Part shown: positions 8,178 through 15,767 of the stretch, in pieces
Layout: every line of letters starts with the position of its first letter
How positions within the stretch are numbered: the first letter of the stretch is position 1
From: Clostridia bacterium
GTDB lineage: Bacteria > Bacillota > Clostridia > Christensenellales > Aristaeellaceae
DNA length: 64,000 bases
Assembly: GCA_017395065.1 (NCBI GenBank)
Contig: JAFPWH010000020.1
Location: 99,044-163,043, forward strand
Direction: 5' to 3'
The notes under the pieces: model-generated
Seen by the model: only the letters and a program-made list of their open reading frames with translations
Database searches by the model: none
What the model was told of the DNA's origin: nothing
Position numbers and translations under genes: made by a program

Positions 8178-8268
8178 AATGGCTTTACTCAGCAGCGACG
8201 TTTTCGTTCGGCATTGCCGGATCGGGCAGGAGCGTCGATGCACGGGAAAATTCTCTGCGGCGCGGCTG

Positions 8269-8297
8269 TTTACTTTTGGGCGAACTGCTGTTATAAT
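8269..8297 (+). promoter_or_regulatory. Probable promoter of the ThuA-like gene
   Basis: TTTACT (8269-8274), 17 bases, TATAAT (8292-8297), ending about 30 bases before the start codon. The -10 is perfect and the -35 weak. Confidence 0.6.
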
Positions 8298-8329
8298 TCC
8301 GGAAGAAAACGAAAAGCGAGGTTCGTATC

Positions 8330-8992
8330 ATGCTGAATGTACTCGTGCTCTGCGACGACTGCTGGCATCCGGCGGAGACGCTCGTGCGCGCGTTTGCCGC
8401 TTTGGACAAAGGCCGCTACACGCTCGACTACGTCATGGCCCCGCGGGACATCCTCTACGACGAAATGCTCTACCGCTACGACGTCATCGTGCTGGCGCGC
8501 GCAAACAGCTTCAGCCCCGCGCTGAGCAGCAACAAGTGGTTCGACCCCAAATGGTGCGCGGTCATGCCCGAAAACTTCCGGCGGTACATCGAAAGCGGGC
8601 GCGGCTATATCGCGCTGCACGCCGGCCTTACGATGAAGACGGCGGAAGTCCCCGAGCTGGCCGCGCTGCACGGCAGCGAGTTCGTGTTCCATCCACCGCA
8701 GTGCCCCGTGACGGTGCGGCCCGTAAAGGACCACCCGATCGCGGAAGGCGTAAAGCCCTTCACCGCGCGGGACGAGCACTACGCGATCAAAATGCTGTGC
8801 GACGACGCCGACGTCTTCCTCGAGAGCGCCTCGGACAGCGAAGCCGGCGTGCAGGTCGCGGGCTACACGCGCCTGATCGGAAACGGCCGCCTCTGCGCGC
8901 TGACTCCCGGCCACACGCTCTCCGCGCTCGGCGATCCCAACTGCTTAAAGCTCATTTCCAACGCCATCGACTGGTGCGCAAAGCAAAAATAG
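8330..8992 (+). CDS. ThuA-like domain protein
   Basis: A 220-residue cytosolic protein of the ThuA (trehalose utilisation) family, which has a class-I glutamine amidotransferase-like fold. Visible family features are the opening MLNVLVLCDD, YDVIVLARANSF, the strand RGYIALHAGL, HPPQCPVTVRPVKDHPIAEG, DEHYAI and the C-terminal GNGRLCALTPGHT. The family often sits beside sugar oxidoreductases and is linked to sugar or glycoside metabolism, but the reaction is undefined. The gene stands alone, with its own promoter and a terminator (9016-9039). No signal peptide. Confidence 0.82.
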   Translation: MLNVLVLCDDCWHPAETLVRAFAALDKGRYTLDYVMAPRDILYDEMLYRYDVIVLARANSFSPALSSNKWFDPKWCAVMPENFRRYIESGRGYIALHAGLTMKTAEVPELAALHGSEFVFHPPQCPVTVRPVKDHPIAEGVKPFTARDEHYAIKMLCDDADVFLESASDSEAGVQVAGYTRLIGNGRLCALTPGHTLSALGDPNCLKLISNAIDWCAKQK

Positions 8993-9015
8993 AACCGCGG
9001 GCGCTCCCCCTTTCG

Positions 9016-9039
9016 GGCAGGTGCGCCTGCGGCTTTTTA
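9016..9039 (+). terminator. Rho-independent terminator after the ThuA-like gene
   Basis: GCAGG and CCTGC enclose a TGCG tetraloop; GGCTTTTTAT follows. Confidence 0.6.
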
Positions 9040-9094
9040 TGTGAAGGATTCTTCTTACTTTCTTTTGTCTGAAGCCCGGCCGCGGCTTCGTTCT

Positions 9095-9913
9095 CTATTC
9101 CCCGCCCAGCGGCAAGTGCACGATCTCGTTTAGCTGCCAGGAAGCGACCATGCGCTCGAACTGCGCCCTGTTTTCGTCCGCCTCCGCGGGGTAGCAGAAG
9201 TTGCCGATCAGTTCGACCCTATAGCCGAAGGCGCGCTCGTACCTTGCGGCCATCGCGCCGTAGAGCGTGCTGCCGCGCCTTTGGTGATAGTCCGACGTGA
9301 TCACGGTCATGCTTTCGATGCCGTTTGCCATCAGGATTTCGAAGGTATTTTTCGCGTTCTCCATCGTGGTCATCGCGCTTTCGTCGGTCAGTATCCTTTC
9401 GGGCGCGATGCCGCAGTTTTCGCTCAGATACGCCTTCATCAGCCCCGCCTCGGTGTGTCCGTCGGGGTTGTTTTCGCCCGTCGCGCCGCCGGAGCAGACG
9501 ACGAACGATTCCGGAAACGCGCGCGCGGCCTGCGCGGCGGCGTCGCAGCGGCCGATCAGCTCTTCGGTCATTTCGCCGTTTTCCAGTTCAAAGCCCAGCA
9601 CCACGAAGGCGTGCCTGCCCGTGACCGGCAGCGCGGCAGGGTCGTCCGCGCCATAGACGTACAGGCGGTATTCGGGATCGAGCCAGATCTTCCTCCAGTT
9701 TTCCACGATGACCGGCGCCACGCCGTCGTTGATCAGCGCGGCGCTTTCCTCCGCCCGGGCAAGCGCCTCCCCGGAAGGATCGTCACAGGCCGCGGCCAGA
9801 TCCGTCAGCATGGCCGAATACAGGTCTTCCAGGCCCGTCTCCTCCTCCCCGCACGCGGCCGCAAATCCCGCGCACAGGCAAAGGCAAAGCAGCATACAAA
9901 GCAGTTTTTTCAT
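9095..9913 (-). CDS. Exported DUF218 (YdcF-like) protein
   Basis: A 272-residue protein with a hydrophobic N-terminal signal sequence ending near FAAACGEE, possibly a lipobox cysteine. The body matches the DUF218/YdcF/SanA family: RHAFVVLGFELENGEMTEEL, a glycine-rich CSGGATGENN, RILTDESAMTTMENA and MTVITSDYHQRR. Members are linked to cell-envelope functions and some bind nucleotide cofactors, but no reaction is established. It lies 43 bases after the GH28 gene on the same strand with AAGGAG before its ATG, so they probably share a transcript. The lack of the usual transmembrane N-terminus and the presence of a signal peptide suggest an extracytoplasmic location. Confidence 0.75.
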   Translation of the reverse strand: MKKLLCMLLCLCLCAGFAAACGEEETGLEDLYSAMLTDLAAACDDPSGEALARAEESAALINDGVAPVIVENWRKIWLDPEYRLYVYGADDPAALPVTGRHAFVVLGFELENGEMTEELIGRCDAAAQAARAFPESFVVCSGGATGENNPDGHTEAGLMKAYLSENCGIAPERILTDESAMTTMENAKNTFEILMANGIESMTVITSDYHQRRGSTLYGAMAARYERAFGYRVELIGNFCYPAEADENRAQFERMVASWQLNEIVHLPLGGE

Positions 9914-9956
9914 GGCAGGTCGTCTCCTTTTTCTCAGGCCGTCCTTTTTTCTCGGC

Positions 9957-11411
9957 CTATTCCGCTTTCCTGACGTCCAGCGTCACGTCTTCGCAGGCGC
10001 TGAGCTTTATGCTCGCTTCCGGGCCGAGGGTGCAGTTCCGGATGCGGATGCCGCGCGCGGGGTGGTCAGGGCCGAAGCCGCTTATGTCGACGGCCTCGAT
10101 GCGGCGGTCTTCCTTTTCCCAGTAGTTGCGCGCCCAGCCGCTTAAGTAACAGTTGTTCAGGCTTATGTTTTCGAACGCGGGCGGCACGGGCGAGCCCTCG
10201 CCGTCGTCGTTGTATTTGACCGCGCAGATCTCGAAGCGGGAGAGGCGGCAGTCGGAGACGGACACGTCACGCACGTACCCGCCGCGCTTCTTGGTGGCCT
10301 TGATCTGCACGCCGTAGAGGGAGTTGATCAGGTCGCAGTCCCAGATCTTCACGTCCTCCACGCCGCCGCTCATCTCGCTGCCGATGGCGATGCCGAGCCC
10401 CTTGTGGCTTAAGCAGTCGAACACGCGGACGCGGCGCGTGGGGCGGCCTATGACGTTGCCCTCCGGGTTTTTGCCGCTCTTGATGGCAACAGAGTCGTCG
10501 CCGGTAAAGAACTCGCAGCCGAAGAGCGTGCAGTCCTCGCTGGAATCCGGGTCCCAGCCGTCGCCGTTCCAGACGTCCTCGCTTTTGAAGACGCAGTGAT
10601 CGGTCACGATGTGCTTCGAATACAGCATGTGCACGTTCCAGCTGGCGCCGTTTTGCAGCGTCAGCCCTGTGATGCGCACGTTTTCGCAGTTGGAGAGGTT
10701 GATCAGCCTGCCCCTGGGCCGCGCGGGGATCGTGTGGTCGTTTTCGTATTCCTTGATTTTGTCGCCGAGGCTCTGAAGGTATTCCTTCATCAGCTCGCGC
10801 TCGGTTTTGATCACGTTCAGGCAGAGCGCCTGCCCGCCGCCCGAGATCGTGCCCTTGCCGTAGATCAGCACGTTTTTGCAGTTCGCGCCCGCGGCGTGAT
10901 TCCTGCGGCCAAGGTTCAGAAGGCTCCTGTAGCACATCATTTCATAGCCCTCGAAGCGGCTGGGGATCTTGGGCGTGTAGTCCTCTACGTCCGCCGTGCC
11001 CTGCAGTACCGCGCCCTTTTCGAGATACAGCGCCATGTCGCCGTGCAGGTCGAGCGCGCCGGTCAGGTACGTACCTGCGGGCAGATAAAGCTCCTGCCCG
11101 GGCTTGAGCGCGTCGATGGCGTTTTGCAGCGCGCGCGTGTTCAGCGTCACGCCGTCGCCCTTCGCGCCGAAATCGAGCGCGCTTATCCGCTCGAAGGGCG
11201 GCGCGTACACAAAGCCGATCGCGCCTTCGTCGCCGCCCGCACTCTTTACGCCGATCTCCGCGTCCTCCGCGACGGGCAGCGTAAAATGCGTCTTTTGCGT
11301 CTTTCCGACGGGCGCGCCGTCCTCGTATACGGTGTATTCGCCGTCTTCGGGCCCGCTCTTTTCCCACCAAAGGGTCACTTCGCCGCCCGCCTGGGAATGA
11401 TAGATCTGCAT
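9957..11411 (-). CDS. Glycoside hydrolase family 28 (polygalacturonase-like)
   Basis: Parallel beta-helix pectinase family that hydrolyses galacturonic-acid linkages. The protein is 484 residues: a ~75-residue N-terminal beta domain, then the helix starting SALDFGAKGDGVTLNT. Catalytic motifs are visible: NGDGWDPDS near residue 282 (family NTDGxD), TGDDSVAIKSG near 303, and SHKGLGIAIGSE near 337. The usual RIK is QIK here. There is no signal peptide, so it should act inside the cell on imported oligogalacturonides, perhaps as an exo-enzyme. AAAGGAGG precedes ATG 11411, and a consensus promoter lies at 11464-11492. It probably forms an operon with the DUF218 gene. Confidence 0.9.
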   Translation of the reverse strand: MQIYHSQAGGEVTLWWEKSGPEDGEYTVYEDGAPVGKTQKTHFTLPVAEDAEIGVKSAGGDEGAIGFVYAPPFERISALDFGAKGDGVTLNTRALQNAIDALKPGQELYLPAGTYLTGALDLHGDMALYLEKGAVLQGTADVEDYTPKIPSRFEGYEMMCYRSLLNLGRRNHAAGANCKNVLIYGKGTISGGGQALCLNVIKTERELMKEYLQSLGDKIKEYENDHTIPARPRGRLINLSNCENVRITGLTLQNGASWNVHMLYSKHIVTDHCVFKSEDVWNGDGWDPDSSEDCTLFGCEFFTGDDSVAIKSGKNPEGNVIGRPTRRVRVFDCLSHKGLGIAIGSEMSGGVEDVKIWDCDLINSLYGVQIKATKKRGGYVRDVSVSDCRLSRFEICAVKYNDDGEGSPVPPAFENISLNNCYLSGWARNYWEKEDRRIEAVDISGFGPDHPARGIRIRNCTLGPEASIKLSACEDVTLDVRKAE

Positions 11412-11463
11412 AGTTGCCTCCTTTGCGTCCGGATGGATTTTCCGGCTCTGCGCTTATAGTCTG

Positions 11464-11492
11464 ATAATAATGCACGCAGGCGGCTTTGTCAA
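11464..11492 (-). promoter_or_regulatory. Sigma-A promoter of the GH28 gene
   Basis: Minus strand TTGACA (11492-11487), 17 bases, TATTAT (11469-11464), about 50 bases upstream of the GH28 start. Confidence 0.75.
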
Positions 11493-11586
11493 GAGAATTG
11501 CGAGGTTTTGCCTGTTTGGCAGGGCGTGCGCGAAATATGCGGCAGCGGAAGGCATAAGCACATAAACGGATTATACGACTGATATA

Positions 11587-11615
11587 TTGCAAAATACAGC
11601 CGATTATAGTATAAT
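11587..11615 (+). promoter_or_regulatory. Sigma-A promoter immediately before the zincin gene
   Basis: TTGCAA (11587-11592), 17 bases, TATAAT (11610-11615). The predicted transcription start (~11622) coincides with the GTG start codon of the next gene, so the mRNA may be leaderless. Confidence 0.7.
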
Positions 11616-11621
11616 ATACAT

Positions 11622-12245
11622 GTGAGAGAGACAAGAGAATCGTCCATCGGGATCGTCAACAATAAAAGGTTATACGAAACCACGCCCGAAATACAGGCCT
11701 TTACCGGGATCGACGACGCCGCCGAATATTTCAAATACACAAACAAATGGGGAGATACGGCGACGCCGATCGACAAAGAAGGCTTTAGGGGTATCGGGCT
11801 TGAGCTTTTGAAAGAACTTTGCGAAGGGATCAGATGGGGACAGCAGGCGTTTTCGATCGGTGCCGACATGCCGATGACGATAAAATGCGCTGACTTCAGA
11901 GGTACGACGCTCGGTGATTATTGCGACACTACGTCCGAAATCAGATTCCGAAGGGGCCTGAAGCCGGAATATGCTTTTTCGACCGCCGTTCACGAGATGG
12001 CGCATCACGCAGATCATATCATGGGCCATCCATCGGGCGATATACTGAAAGCAGCCGTGCGAAAGCTCAGGAGCGATTATTCATTGAAGCAGATCAACAA
12101 CATGAAGGCGGCCATCGCCGGAAAATACTGGACGGACCCGTCCGAGATACTGGCCTACAGCATGGACAAGTATTGTCTCGGGAAAGGGAATCCGCTCGCC
12201 GCAGAAGTCGCGGAAGCGTTTTTAAGGAGGTGCAGGCAGAAATGA
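11622..12245 (+). CDS. Putative zinc metallopeptidase of unknown family
   Basis: A 207-residue protein with a zincin motif HEMAHHADH near residue 123, followed by WTDPSEILAYSMDKYCLG, where the glutamate or aspartate could be a third ligand. I do not recognise the family; similar HEMAHHAD segments occur in phage and mobile-element proteins. The only usable start is GTG 11622, which has no RBS and sits at the predicted transcription start, so either it is leaderless or the N-terminus is truncated. The DNA is AT-richer than its surroundings, suggesting transfer. Its stop overlaps the start of a small acidic protein gene (ATGA), a layout like toxin-antitoxin or effector-immunity pairs, though no such role is shown. 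Confidence 0.6.
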   Translation: MRETRESSIGIVNNKRLYETTPEIQAFTGIDDAAEYFKYTNKWGDTATPIDKEGFRGIGLELLKELCEGIRWGQQAFSIGADMPMTIKCADFRGTTLGDYCDTTSEIRFRRGLKPEYAFSTAVHEMAHHADHIMGHPSGDILKAAVRKLRSDYSLKQINNMKAAIAGKYWTDPSEILAYSMDKYCLGKGNPLAAEVAEAFLRRCRQK

Positions 12246-12451
12246 GATATGTCAACGTATTATGGCCCGAAGAGATGGAAAAAGAGTACCTGCGCCTGTT
12301 CGGCGAATGCACGGACATGACGCCCGAACAGGACATGGAGGACGAAGCCCGCTTCGCCCTGATCGTAAACCGCTACATTTCGGAGCACGCCTCGGAAAAG
12401 CTGAAAAACTGGCTTAAAGAGCTGGAAGAAACAGAGAATCAGCCTGCATGA
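12242..12451 (+). CDS. Small acidic protein coupled to the zincin gene
   Basis: A 69-residue protein, strongly acidic and predicted helical (PEEMEKEYLRLFGECTDM ... KLKNWLKELEETENQPA). It has an excellent RBS, AAGGAGG, inside the end of the zincin gene, and its ATG overlaps that gene's stop by four bases. An intrinsic terminator follows directly (12455-12478), so the pair is a closed two-gene unit. No family recognised. Its better translation signal compared with the upstream gene would fit a neutralising partner made in excess, but that is inference. Confidence 0.65.
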   Translation: MRYVNVLWPEEMEKEYLRLFGECTDMTPEQDMEDEARFALIVNRYISEHASEKLKNWLKELEETENQPA

Positions 12452-12454
12452 CGA

Positions 12455-12478
12455 AAGCCGCCTGCGGGCGGTTTTTTT
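12455..12478 (+). terminator. Rho-independent terminator of the zincin/acidic-protein pair
   Basis: GCCGCC and GGCGGT around a TGCG loop, followed by a run of seven T. Confidence 0.75.
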
Positions 12479-12619
12479 GTACCGGACAAATCCGGCGCAA
12501 GGAGAAAATCGCAAGACATGCCGTCCGCGCACAAAAATAATCCGCCCGCCGTCCCAAAACCGCTTGATTTTCCGCGGGAAACGTGAGATGATATACAAAA
12601 CGACGGGAGGCTGCGCAGT

Positions 12620-13579
12620 ATGCAAAACTATTTGTTCGTCCATTTCCGTGAGACCACCTCGCCCGAGGGCGAGCAGGTGTATTTCGCCCTGAGCCGCGAC
12701 GGCTTCAATTGGCACAGCTTGAACGACGCAAAGCCCATCCTCTGGGCGTATCAGGGCGATCACGGCGTTCGGGACATGACGGTGATCCGCGACCGAAATA
12801 CCGGCAAGTTCCACATTTTCGCCACCGATCTTTCGCTCTCCTACGGCATGCGCACGAAATACAAGCATTCCTGGGCCAACATCTCCCGCTTCGGCAGCAA
12901 GGCGCTGGCGCACTGGGAGAGCGAAAACCTGACCGACTGGACCGAGGAAGAGCTGATCACGCTCGGCGACGAGCGCCTCGGCTGCCTCTGGGCCCCAGAC
13001 GTCATTTACGACAGAAAGCGCGGCGATTACGTGCTGCACTGGTCCAGCTCCCGCGCGTCCAACGATTTCGGCTGCAAGGGCATCTATTATTCCAGGACCG
13101 CCGATTTCAGGCACTTTTCCGAGCCAGCGCTGCTTTTCGACAAGCCGGACGGCAGCGTGATCGATTCGGCGATGTACGAGGAGGACGGCAAATACTACCT
13201 CTTCGTAAAGAGCGAGAACAACCCGAAAAACATCGCCCTGCTCCGCGCGGACGAGCCCACAGGCAAATTTGAATACGTCCCCGCCTTCGACGAGGCGGTG
13301 CGGGACATCGACGGCGGCTTTTACGAGGCGCCCACCGCGGTCAAACTGGACGACGGCCGCTGGTGCCTGTTTCTGGACTATTACGGCGTGCCGGGCGCGG
13401 GCCAGGGCTACGTTCCCTACGTCGCAAGCAGCCTGGCCAAAGCCGATTTCCGGCGCAGCGACAGCGCCTTCCACTTCCCCTACGGCTTCAAGCACGGCAC
13501 GATCCTGACCATCACCCCCGAGGAATACGAGCGCATGGAGAGCTACGACTGGGGGCAGTGGAAGGAGGGGAGATGGTGA
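12620..13579 (+). CDS. Glycoside hydrolase family 43-like protein
   Basis: A 319-residue five-bladed beta-propeller glycosidase of the GH43 type (arabinanase, xylosidase or arabinofuranosidase activities). Visible features are paired SRDGFNWHSL and TADFRHFSEP blade repeats, CLWAPDVIYD near residue 124, MYEEDGKYYLFVK and GFYEAPTAVK near 234, where the catalytic acid Glu is expected. No signal peptide, so the substrate is probably imported arabino- or xylo-oligosaccharides. GGGAGG lies upstream of ATG 12620. It is a single-gene unit; substrate specificity cannot be read from sequence alone. Confidence 0.83.
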   Translation: MQNYLFVHFRETTSPEGEQVYFALSRDGFNWHSLNDAKPILWAYQGDHGVRDMTVIRDRNTGKFHIFATDLSLSYGMRTKYKHSWANISRFGSKALAHWESENLTDWTEEELITLGDERLGCLWAPDVIYDRKRGDYVLHWSSSRASNDFGCKGIYYSRTADFRHFSEPALLFDKPDGSVIDSAMYEEDGKYYLFVKSENNPKNIALLRADEPTGKFEYVPAFDEAVRDIDGGFYEAPTAVKLDDGRWCLFLDYYGVPGAGQGYVPYVASSLAKADFRRSDSAFHFPYGFKHGTILTITPEEYERMESYDWGQWKEGRW

Positions 13580-13584
13580 AAAAA

Positions 13585-13603
13585 GGGGCTGCCGGGCAGC
13601 CCC
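13585..13603 (+). terminator. Hairpin after the GH43 gene, probable terminator
   Basis: GGGGCTGCC and GGCAGCCCC meet almost without a loop, six bases after the stop codon. No T-run follows, so terminator function is only likely. It is also the first of the hairpin array at 13585-13946. Confidence 0.5.
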
Positions 13604-13946
13604 TCGAATGAAATGAATCAGAGATTCATTTCATTCGGTGGGATTTGTGCTGCGGTAAGCGCGTTTTTTGTACAAACGGCCGGTTGCCGATCGTTAAGCA
13701 ACAGGTCAGCAGTTTTTGCTAAAAACGCTGCAGCGTTTTTCGGGCGCAAGGCGCGCTGCTTCAAATCTTTGATTTGAACCAGTGCGTCCCGCCACAGGCG
13801 GGATCGATTTGCCAAAGGCAAATCGACCTCAAACTGAAAGGTATGAATTCTTGCTCCCGGGCGGCAAGCTGCCCCTCGCAAAAATTCTCCTCGAACCGGC
13901 AAAGCCGGTCCTGCGGATTAAAGTCGGAGGGGCTGCGGCCCCTCCG
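13585..13946. repeat. Intergenic array of eight hairpins, several with triloops
   Basis: No gene is visible in 13580-14128. Instead there are consecutive perfect inverted repeats: 13585-13603; 13605-13637 (15-bp stem, loop AGA); 13721-13740 (20-base perfect palindrome); 13760-13778 (8 bp, loop TTT); 13788-13802 (6 bp, loop ACA); 13804-13826 (10 bp, loop AAA); 13895-13909 (6 bp, loop AAA); 13925-13946 (9 bp, loop TGCG). The stems are unrelated in sequence but similar in form. Comparable palindrome-rich spacers occur in gut Clostridia; their role is unknown to me. Confidence 0.8.
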
Positions 13947-14043
13947 AACCTCCCTTGGGGCTTTTGTATTTGTACTGCAGTCCCATCAATACAGAACAAT
14001 CGTCAAGCTTCCAGAAAATGCGGTTTTTTCCGGTACACAAGTG

Positions 14044-14072
14044 TTGACACGCGATAACCTATATAGTATTAC
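14044..14072 (+). promoter_or_regulatory. Probable promoter of the 70-residue protein gene
   Basis: Perfect TTGACA (14044-14049), 17 bases, TATTAC (14067-14072), in an AT-rich setting with alternative -10 like sequences just upstream. Confidence 0.55.
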
Positions 14073-14128
14073 GTAAGAGTAAATTAATGATATTCTTTTA
14101 TGTTGGACAATAGAAAGGAGCGGTCATC

Positions 14129-14341
14129 ATGGCAAATGAATACACCGTAAAACGTGATTTTCAAATTGGCGATTATCATGTTCTTGAATTAGACCGCGAT
14201 TTTGATTCTTTTGGTTCAGGCATACCAAGAGCATTGATTGACGGCAAAATTGTCAAATTTACACTCAATTCAATCAGGAATTGGATTATCATAAGACAGC
14301 ATGGGTCATATGCTGGCAAAACAGTAACAATACTGGATTAA
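14129..14341 (+). CDS. Small hypothetical protein, beta-rich
   Basis: A 70-residue protein preceded by AAAGGAG seven to eight bases before ATG 14129. The sequence (KRDFQIGDYHVLELDRDF ... IDGKIVKFTLNSIRNW) suggests a small beta-barrel-like fold with alternating hydrophobic residues. No family recognised. Its codon use and AT content differ from the GC-rich neighbours and match the hicAB genes beside it, so it probably came with them. A hairpin at 14344-14362 follows. Confidence 0.7.
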   Translation: MANEYTVKRDFQIGDYHVLELDRDFDSFGSGIPRALIDGKIVKFTLNSIRNWIIIRQHGSYAGKTVTILD

Positions 14342-14362
14342 AAGAGCCGCCTACGGGCGGCT
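14340..14362 (-). terminator. Terminator between the convergent 70-residue gene and hicB
   Basis: AGCCGCC and GGCGGCT with a TACG loop. On the minus strand CTCTTTTAA follows, which fits termination of hicAB; the plus side lacks a T-run. Confidence 0.6.
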
Positions 14363-14372
14363 GAGAGAATGG

Positions 14373-14762
14373 TCAGGTGAGTTGCAGTTCTTTTTTGAGT
14401 GCTTTTTGAAGCAGTTGAGAACAGTTTATGCCTTGCTTGTCTGCCATAAAGGACATCCACGCCGGCAAGGAAACGTTCTTGCGGACAGCTCTTGTATCGG
14501 TTTCCTGGCGATACTTGAGCAAATCAACGTCGATCAGCACGACCGTCGATTTTCCATCTGCAATAGCAGCCGGTTCGGACGGTTCGGGCAACGGCTGTCC
14601 GACATCTTCCAGCACACAGAGACATCCCGCGAGAGCATCACGGACGTTATCGAGCGTTTCTTCAATCGTTCTTCCGGTCGTAATACAACCCGATACGTCC
14701 GGTACACGAATGAAGTAGCCCCTTTCGTCGGGCGCAAGAAGCGCAGGGTACACTTTCTTCAT
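14373..14762 (-). CDS. hicB: HicB-family antitoxin
   Basis: A 129-residue antitoxin that should bind and neutralise HicA and repress the operon. The N-terminal domain MKKVYPALLAPDERGYFIRV ... PDVSGCITTGRTIEETLDNV is the partly degraded RNase H fold typical of HicB. The C-terminal part, VRKNVSLPAWMSFMADKQGINCSQLLQ, is a ribbon-helix-helix-like DNA-binding segment. ATG 14762 has GAGGAGG upstream. The gene follows hicA on the same strand after a 62-base gap, the common toxin-first order. The operator is probably the dyad near the hicA promoter. Confidence 0.9.
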   Translation of the reverse strand: MKKVYPALLAPDERGYFIRVPDVSGCITTGRTIEETLDNVRDALAGCLCVLEDVGQPLPEPSEPAAIADGKSTVVLIDVDLLKYRQETDTRAVRKNVSLPAWMSFMADKQGINCSQLLQKALKKELQLT

Positions 14763-14824
14763 TGGCTTCCTCCTCACGTTTCGGACGGGTGCGCAGGGGA
14801 GAAGAACTCCCCCACGCCGGCAGG

Positions 14825-15004
14825 TCATTTGTTTATTCCCGCCTCTTTCAGGATGTAGCGTCGGTCATTCTCGTTGAAATCGTGACGCTTAACCGGGATG
14901 GTTTGATTGGTTTTGGGATTCCAATAGATTGAGTGCTTGCCCTCGCGTTTGAGTTTGAATCCCGCCCGTTTCAAATCATCGATTGTTTCCTGACGTGGTG
15001 TCAT
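14825..15004 (-). CDS. hicA: HicA-family mRNA interferase toxin
   Basis: A 59-residue toxin with a double-stranded-RNA-binding-like fold that cleaves mRNA. The sequence MTPRQETIDDLKRAGFKLKR, then EGKHSIYWNP with the expected active-site His, then TIPVKRHDFNENDRRYILKE matches HicA. GGGAGGTG precedes ATG 15004. It is the first gene of the hicAB unit; the promoter lies at 15031-15058. All key residues appear intact, so the module is probably functional. Confidence 0.9.
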   Translation of the reverse strand: MTPRQETIDDLKRAGFKLKREGKHSIYWNPKTNQTIPVKRHDFNENDRRYILKEAGINK

Positions 15005-15030
15005 AACAGCAACACCTCCCGTCGGAGTAT

Positions 15031-15080
15031 ATTATACACATTCTTACACAAAAATCAAGTGACTTTGTGCAAAAATGTGT
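15031..15080 (-). promoter_or_regulatory. hicAB promoter with a dyad operator
   Basis: Minus strand TTGATT (15058-15053), 16 bases, TATAAT (15036-15031). Overlapping the -35 are nested inverted repeats: ACACATT pairs with AATGTGT and ACACAAA with TTTGTGC on either side of about 15058. This is a plausible HicB binding site. Confidence 0.6.
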
Positions 15081-15173
15081 AAAAAATGCTCCGCAATCAG
15101 GATGATCCGTCATGCGGAGCGAGGTGTTGCTGTCGAGTATCATTATAAGACGGCTCACGCGATTTGTCAAGCA

Positions 15174-15461
15174 TCAATAACCCTGCAGTTCTTCCATCCC
15201 GTCATTCAATCCATTCATTTTCTCGATGCGCGCACGGATTTTGCGTTGCTGCGATGCGTTCAACATGCGGTAATTGTTTATCAATTCAAATTCATCATCA
15301 GACAAGGAATTCGTCGTTGTCATCGCCTCAATAAACGCACGATACTGTTTCCTGTCTTTCCAGTATCGCAATAAGGTCCAAAACACAAAAAAGTCAAATA
15401 CGACTGAAACCAGTATAATAATCAAATCTACGATGATTTCACCGGTATCAATTTGCAGCAT
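15174..15461 (-). CDS. Small single-pass membrane protein, hypothetical
   Basis: A 95-residue protein with one hydrophobic helix (IIVDLIIILVSVVFDFFVFW, about residues 9-28) and a charged cytosolic tail (RKIRARIEKMNGLNDGMEEL). No family recognised. The RBS is weak, but a TTGTAA/TAAAGT pair with a 16-base gap lies upstream on the same strand. The DNA is AT-rich like the neighbouring hicAB segment. A membrane-anchored accessory protein is possible; confidence that it is expressed is moderate. Confidence 0.5.
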   Translation of the reverse strand: MLQIDTGEIIVDLIIILVSVVFDFFVFWTLLRYWKDRKQYRAFIEAMTTTNSLSDDEFELINNYRMLNASQQRKIRARIEKMNGLNDGMEELQGY

Positions 15462-15546
15462 CGTTAAGGCACATACTTTCAGAACTTTAATATTTCACCA
15501 ATAATTTACAATTCGATTTAGCTATTCGTTATTGAATTAAGAAACA

Positions 15547-15582
15547 GGGCGAAACCGCTATTTTTGTGTGTTCCGCCCTGTT
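15547..15582 (-). terminator. Terminator hairpin after tRNA-Arg
   Basis: AACAGGGCG and CGCCCTGTT form a nine-pair stem just downstream of the tRNA on the minus strand. Confidence 0.55.
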
Positions 15583-15590
15583 TTCCTGTC

Positions 15591-15664
15591 CGTACCCGAC
15601 TGGATTCGAACCAGCGGCCTTTGGAGTCGGAGTCCAACGCTCTATCCAACTGAGCTACGGGTAC
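15591..15664 (-). tRNA. tRNA-Arg (anticodon CCG)
   Basis: Reading the minus strand from 15664, the acceptor GTACCCG pairs with CGGGTAC, the D arm is GCTC/GAGC, the anticodon stem is TTGGA/TCCAA around loop CTCCGAC (anticodon CCG, reading codon CGG), and the T arm is GCTGG-TTCGAAT-CCAGT. Discriminator G; CCA is not encoded. The 3' end faces the AT-rich accessory segment, but I see no second copy of the tRNA end that would mark an integrated element. Confidence 0.95.
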
Positions 15665-15725
15665 ATGGCTTGTGTATTATAGCGCGGAAAGGATCGGATT
15701 GCAACACTGTTTTTGTTGTTTTTTG

Positions 15726-15754
15726 GGGCTGCCCGGGTTTTTTCCGGGCAGCCC
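15726..15754. terminator. Strong hairpin between LRR gene and tRNA
   Basis: An 11-bp stem, GGGCTGCCCGG with CCGGGCAGCCC, around a GTTTTTT loop, 14 bases after the LRR stop. It probably ends LRR transcription, although the T-run is in the loop rather than after the stem on the minus strand. Confidence 0.55.
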
Positions 15755-15767
15755 GCGATTTGGGGTC

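Noticed and set aside
8179..9072. Long open frames antisense to or out of frame with GC-rich genes
   Set aside because: High GC keeps stop codons rare in alternative frames; these lack RBS, homology and sensible composition, and lie over well-supported genes.
12260..13495. Large minus-strand gene opposite the GH43 gene
   Set aside because: The plus strand encodes a clear GH43 protein with RBS; the minus frame gives a low-complexity Val/Ala-rich product.
15591..15664. tRNA-Arg as attachment site of an integrated element
   Set aside because: The flanking DNA is AT-rich and has hicAB, but I found no second copy of the tRNA 3' end and no integrase.
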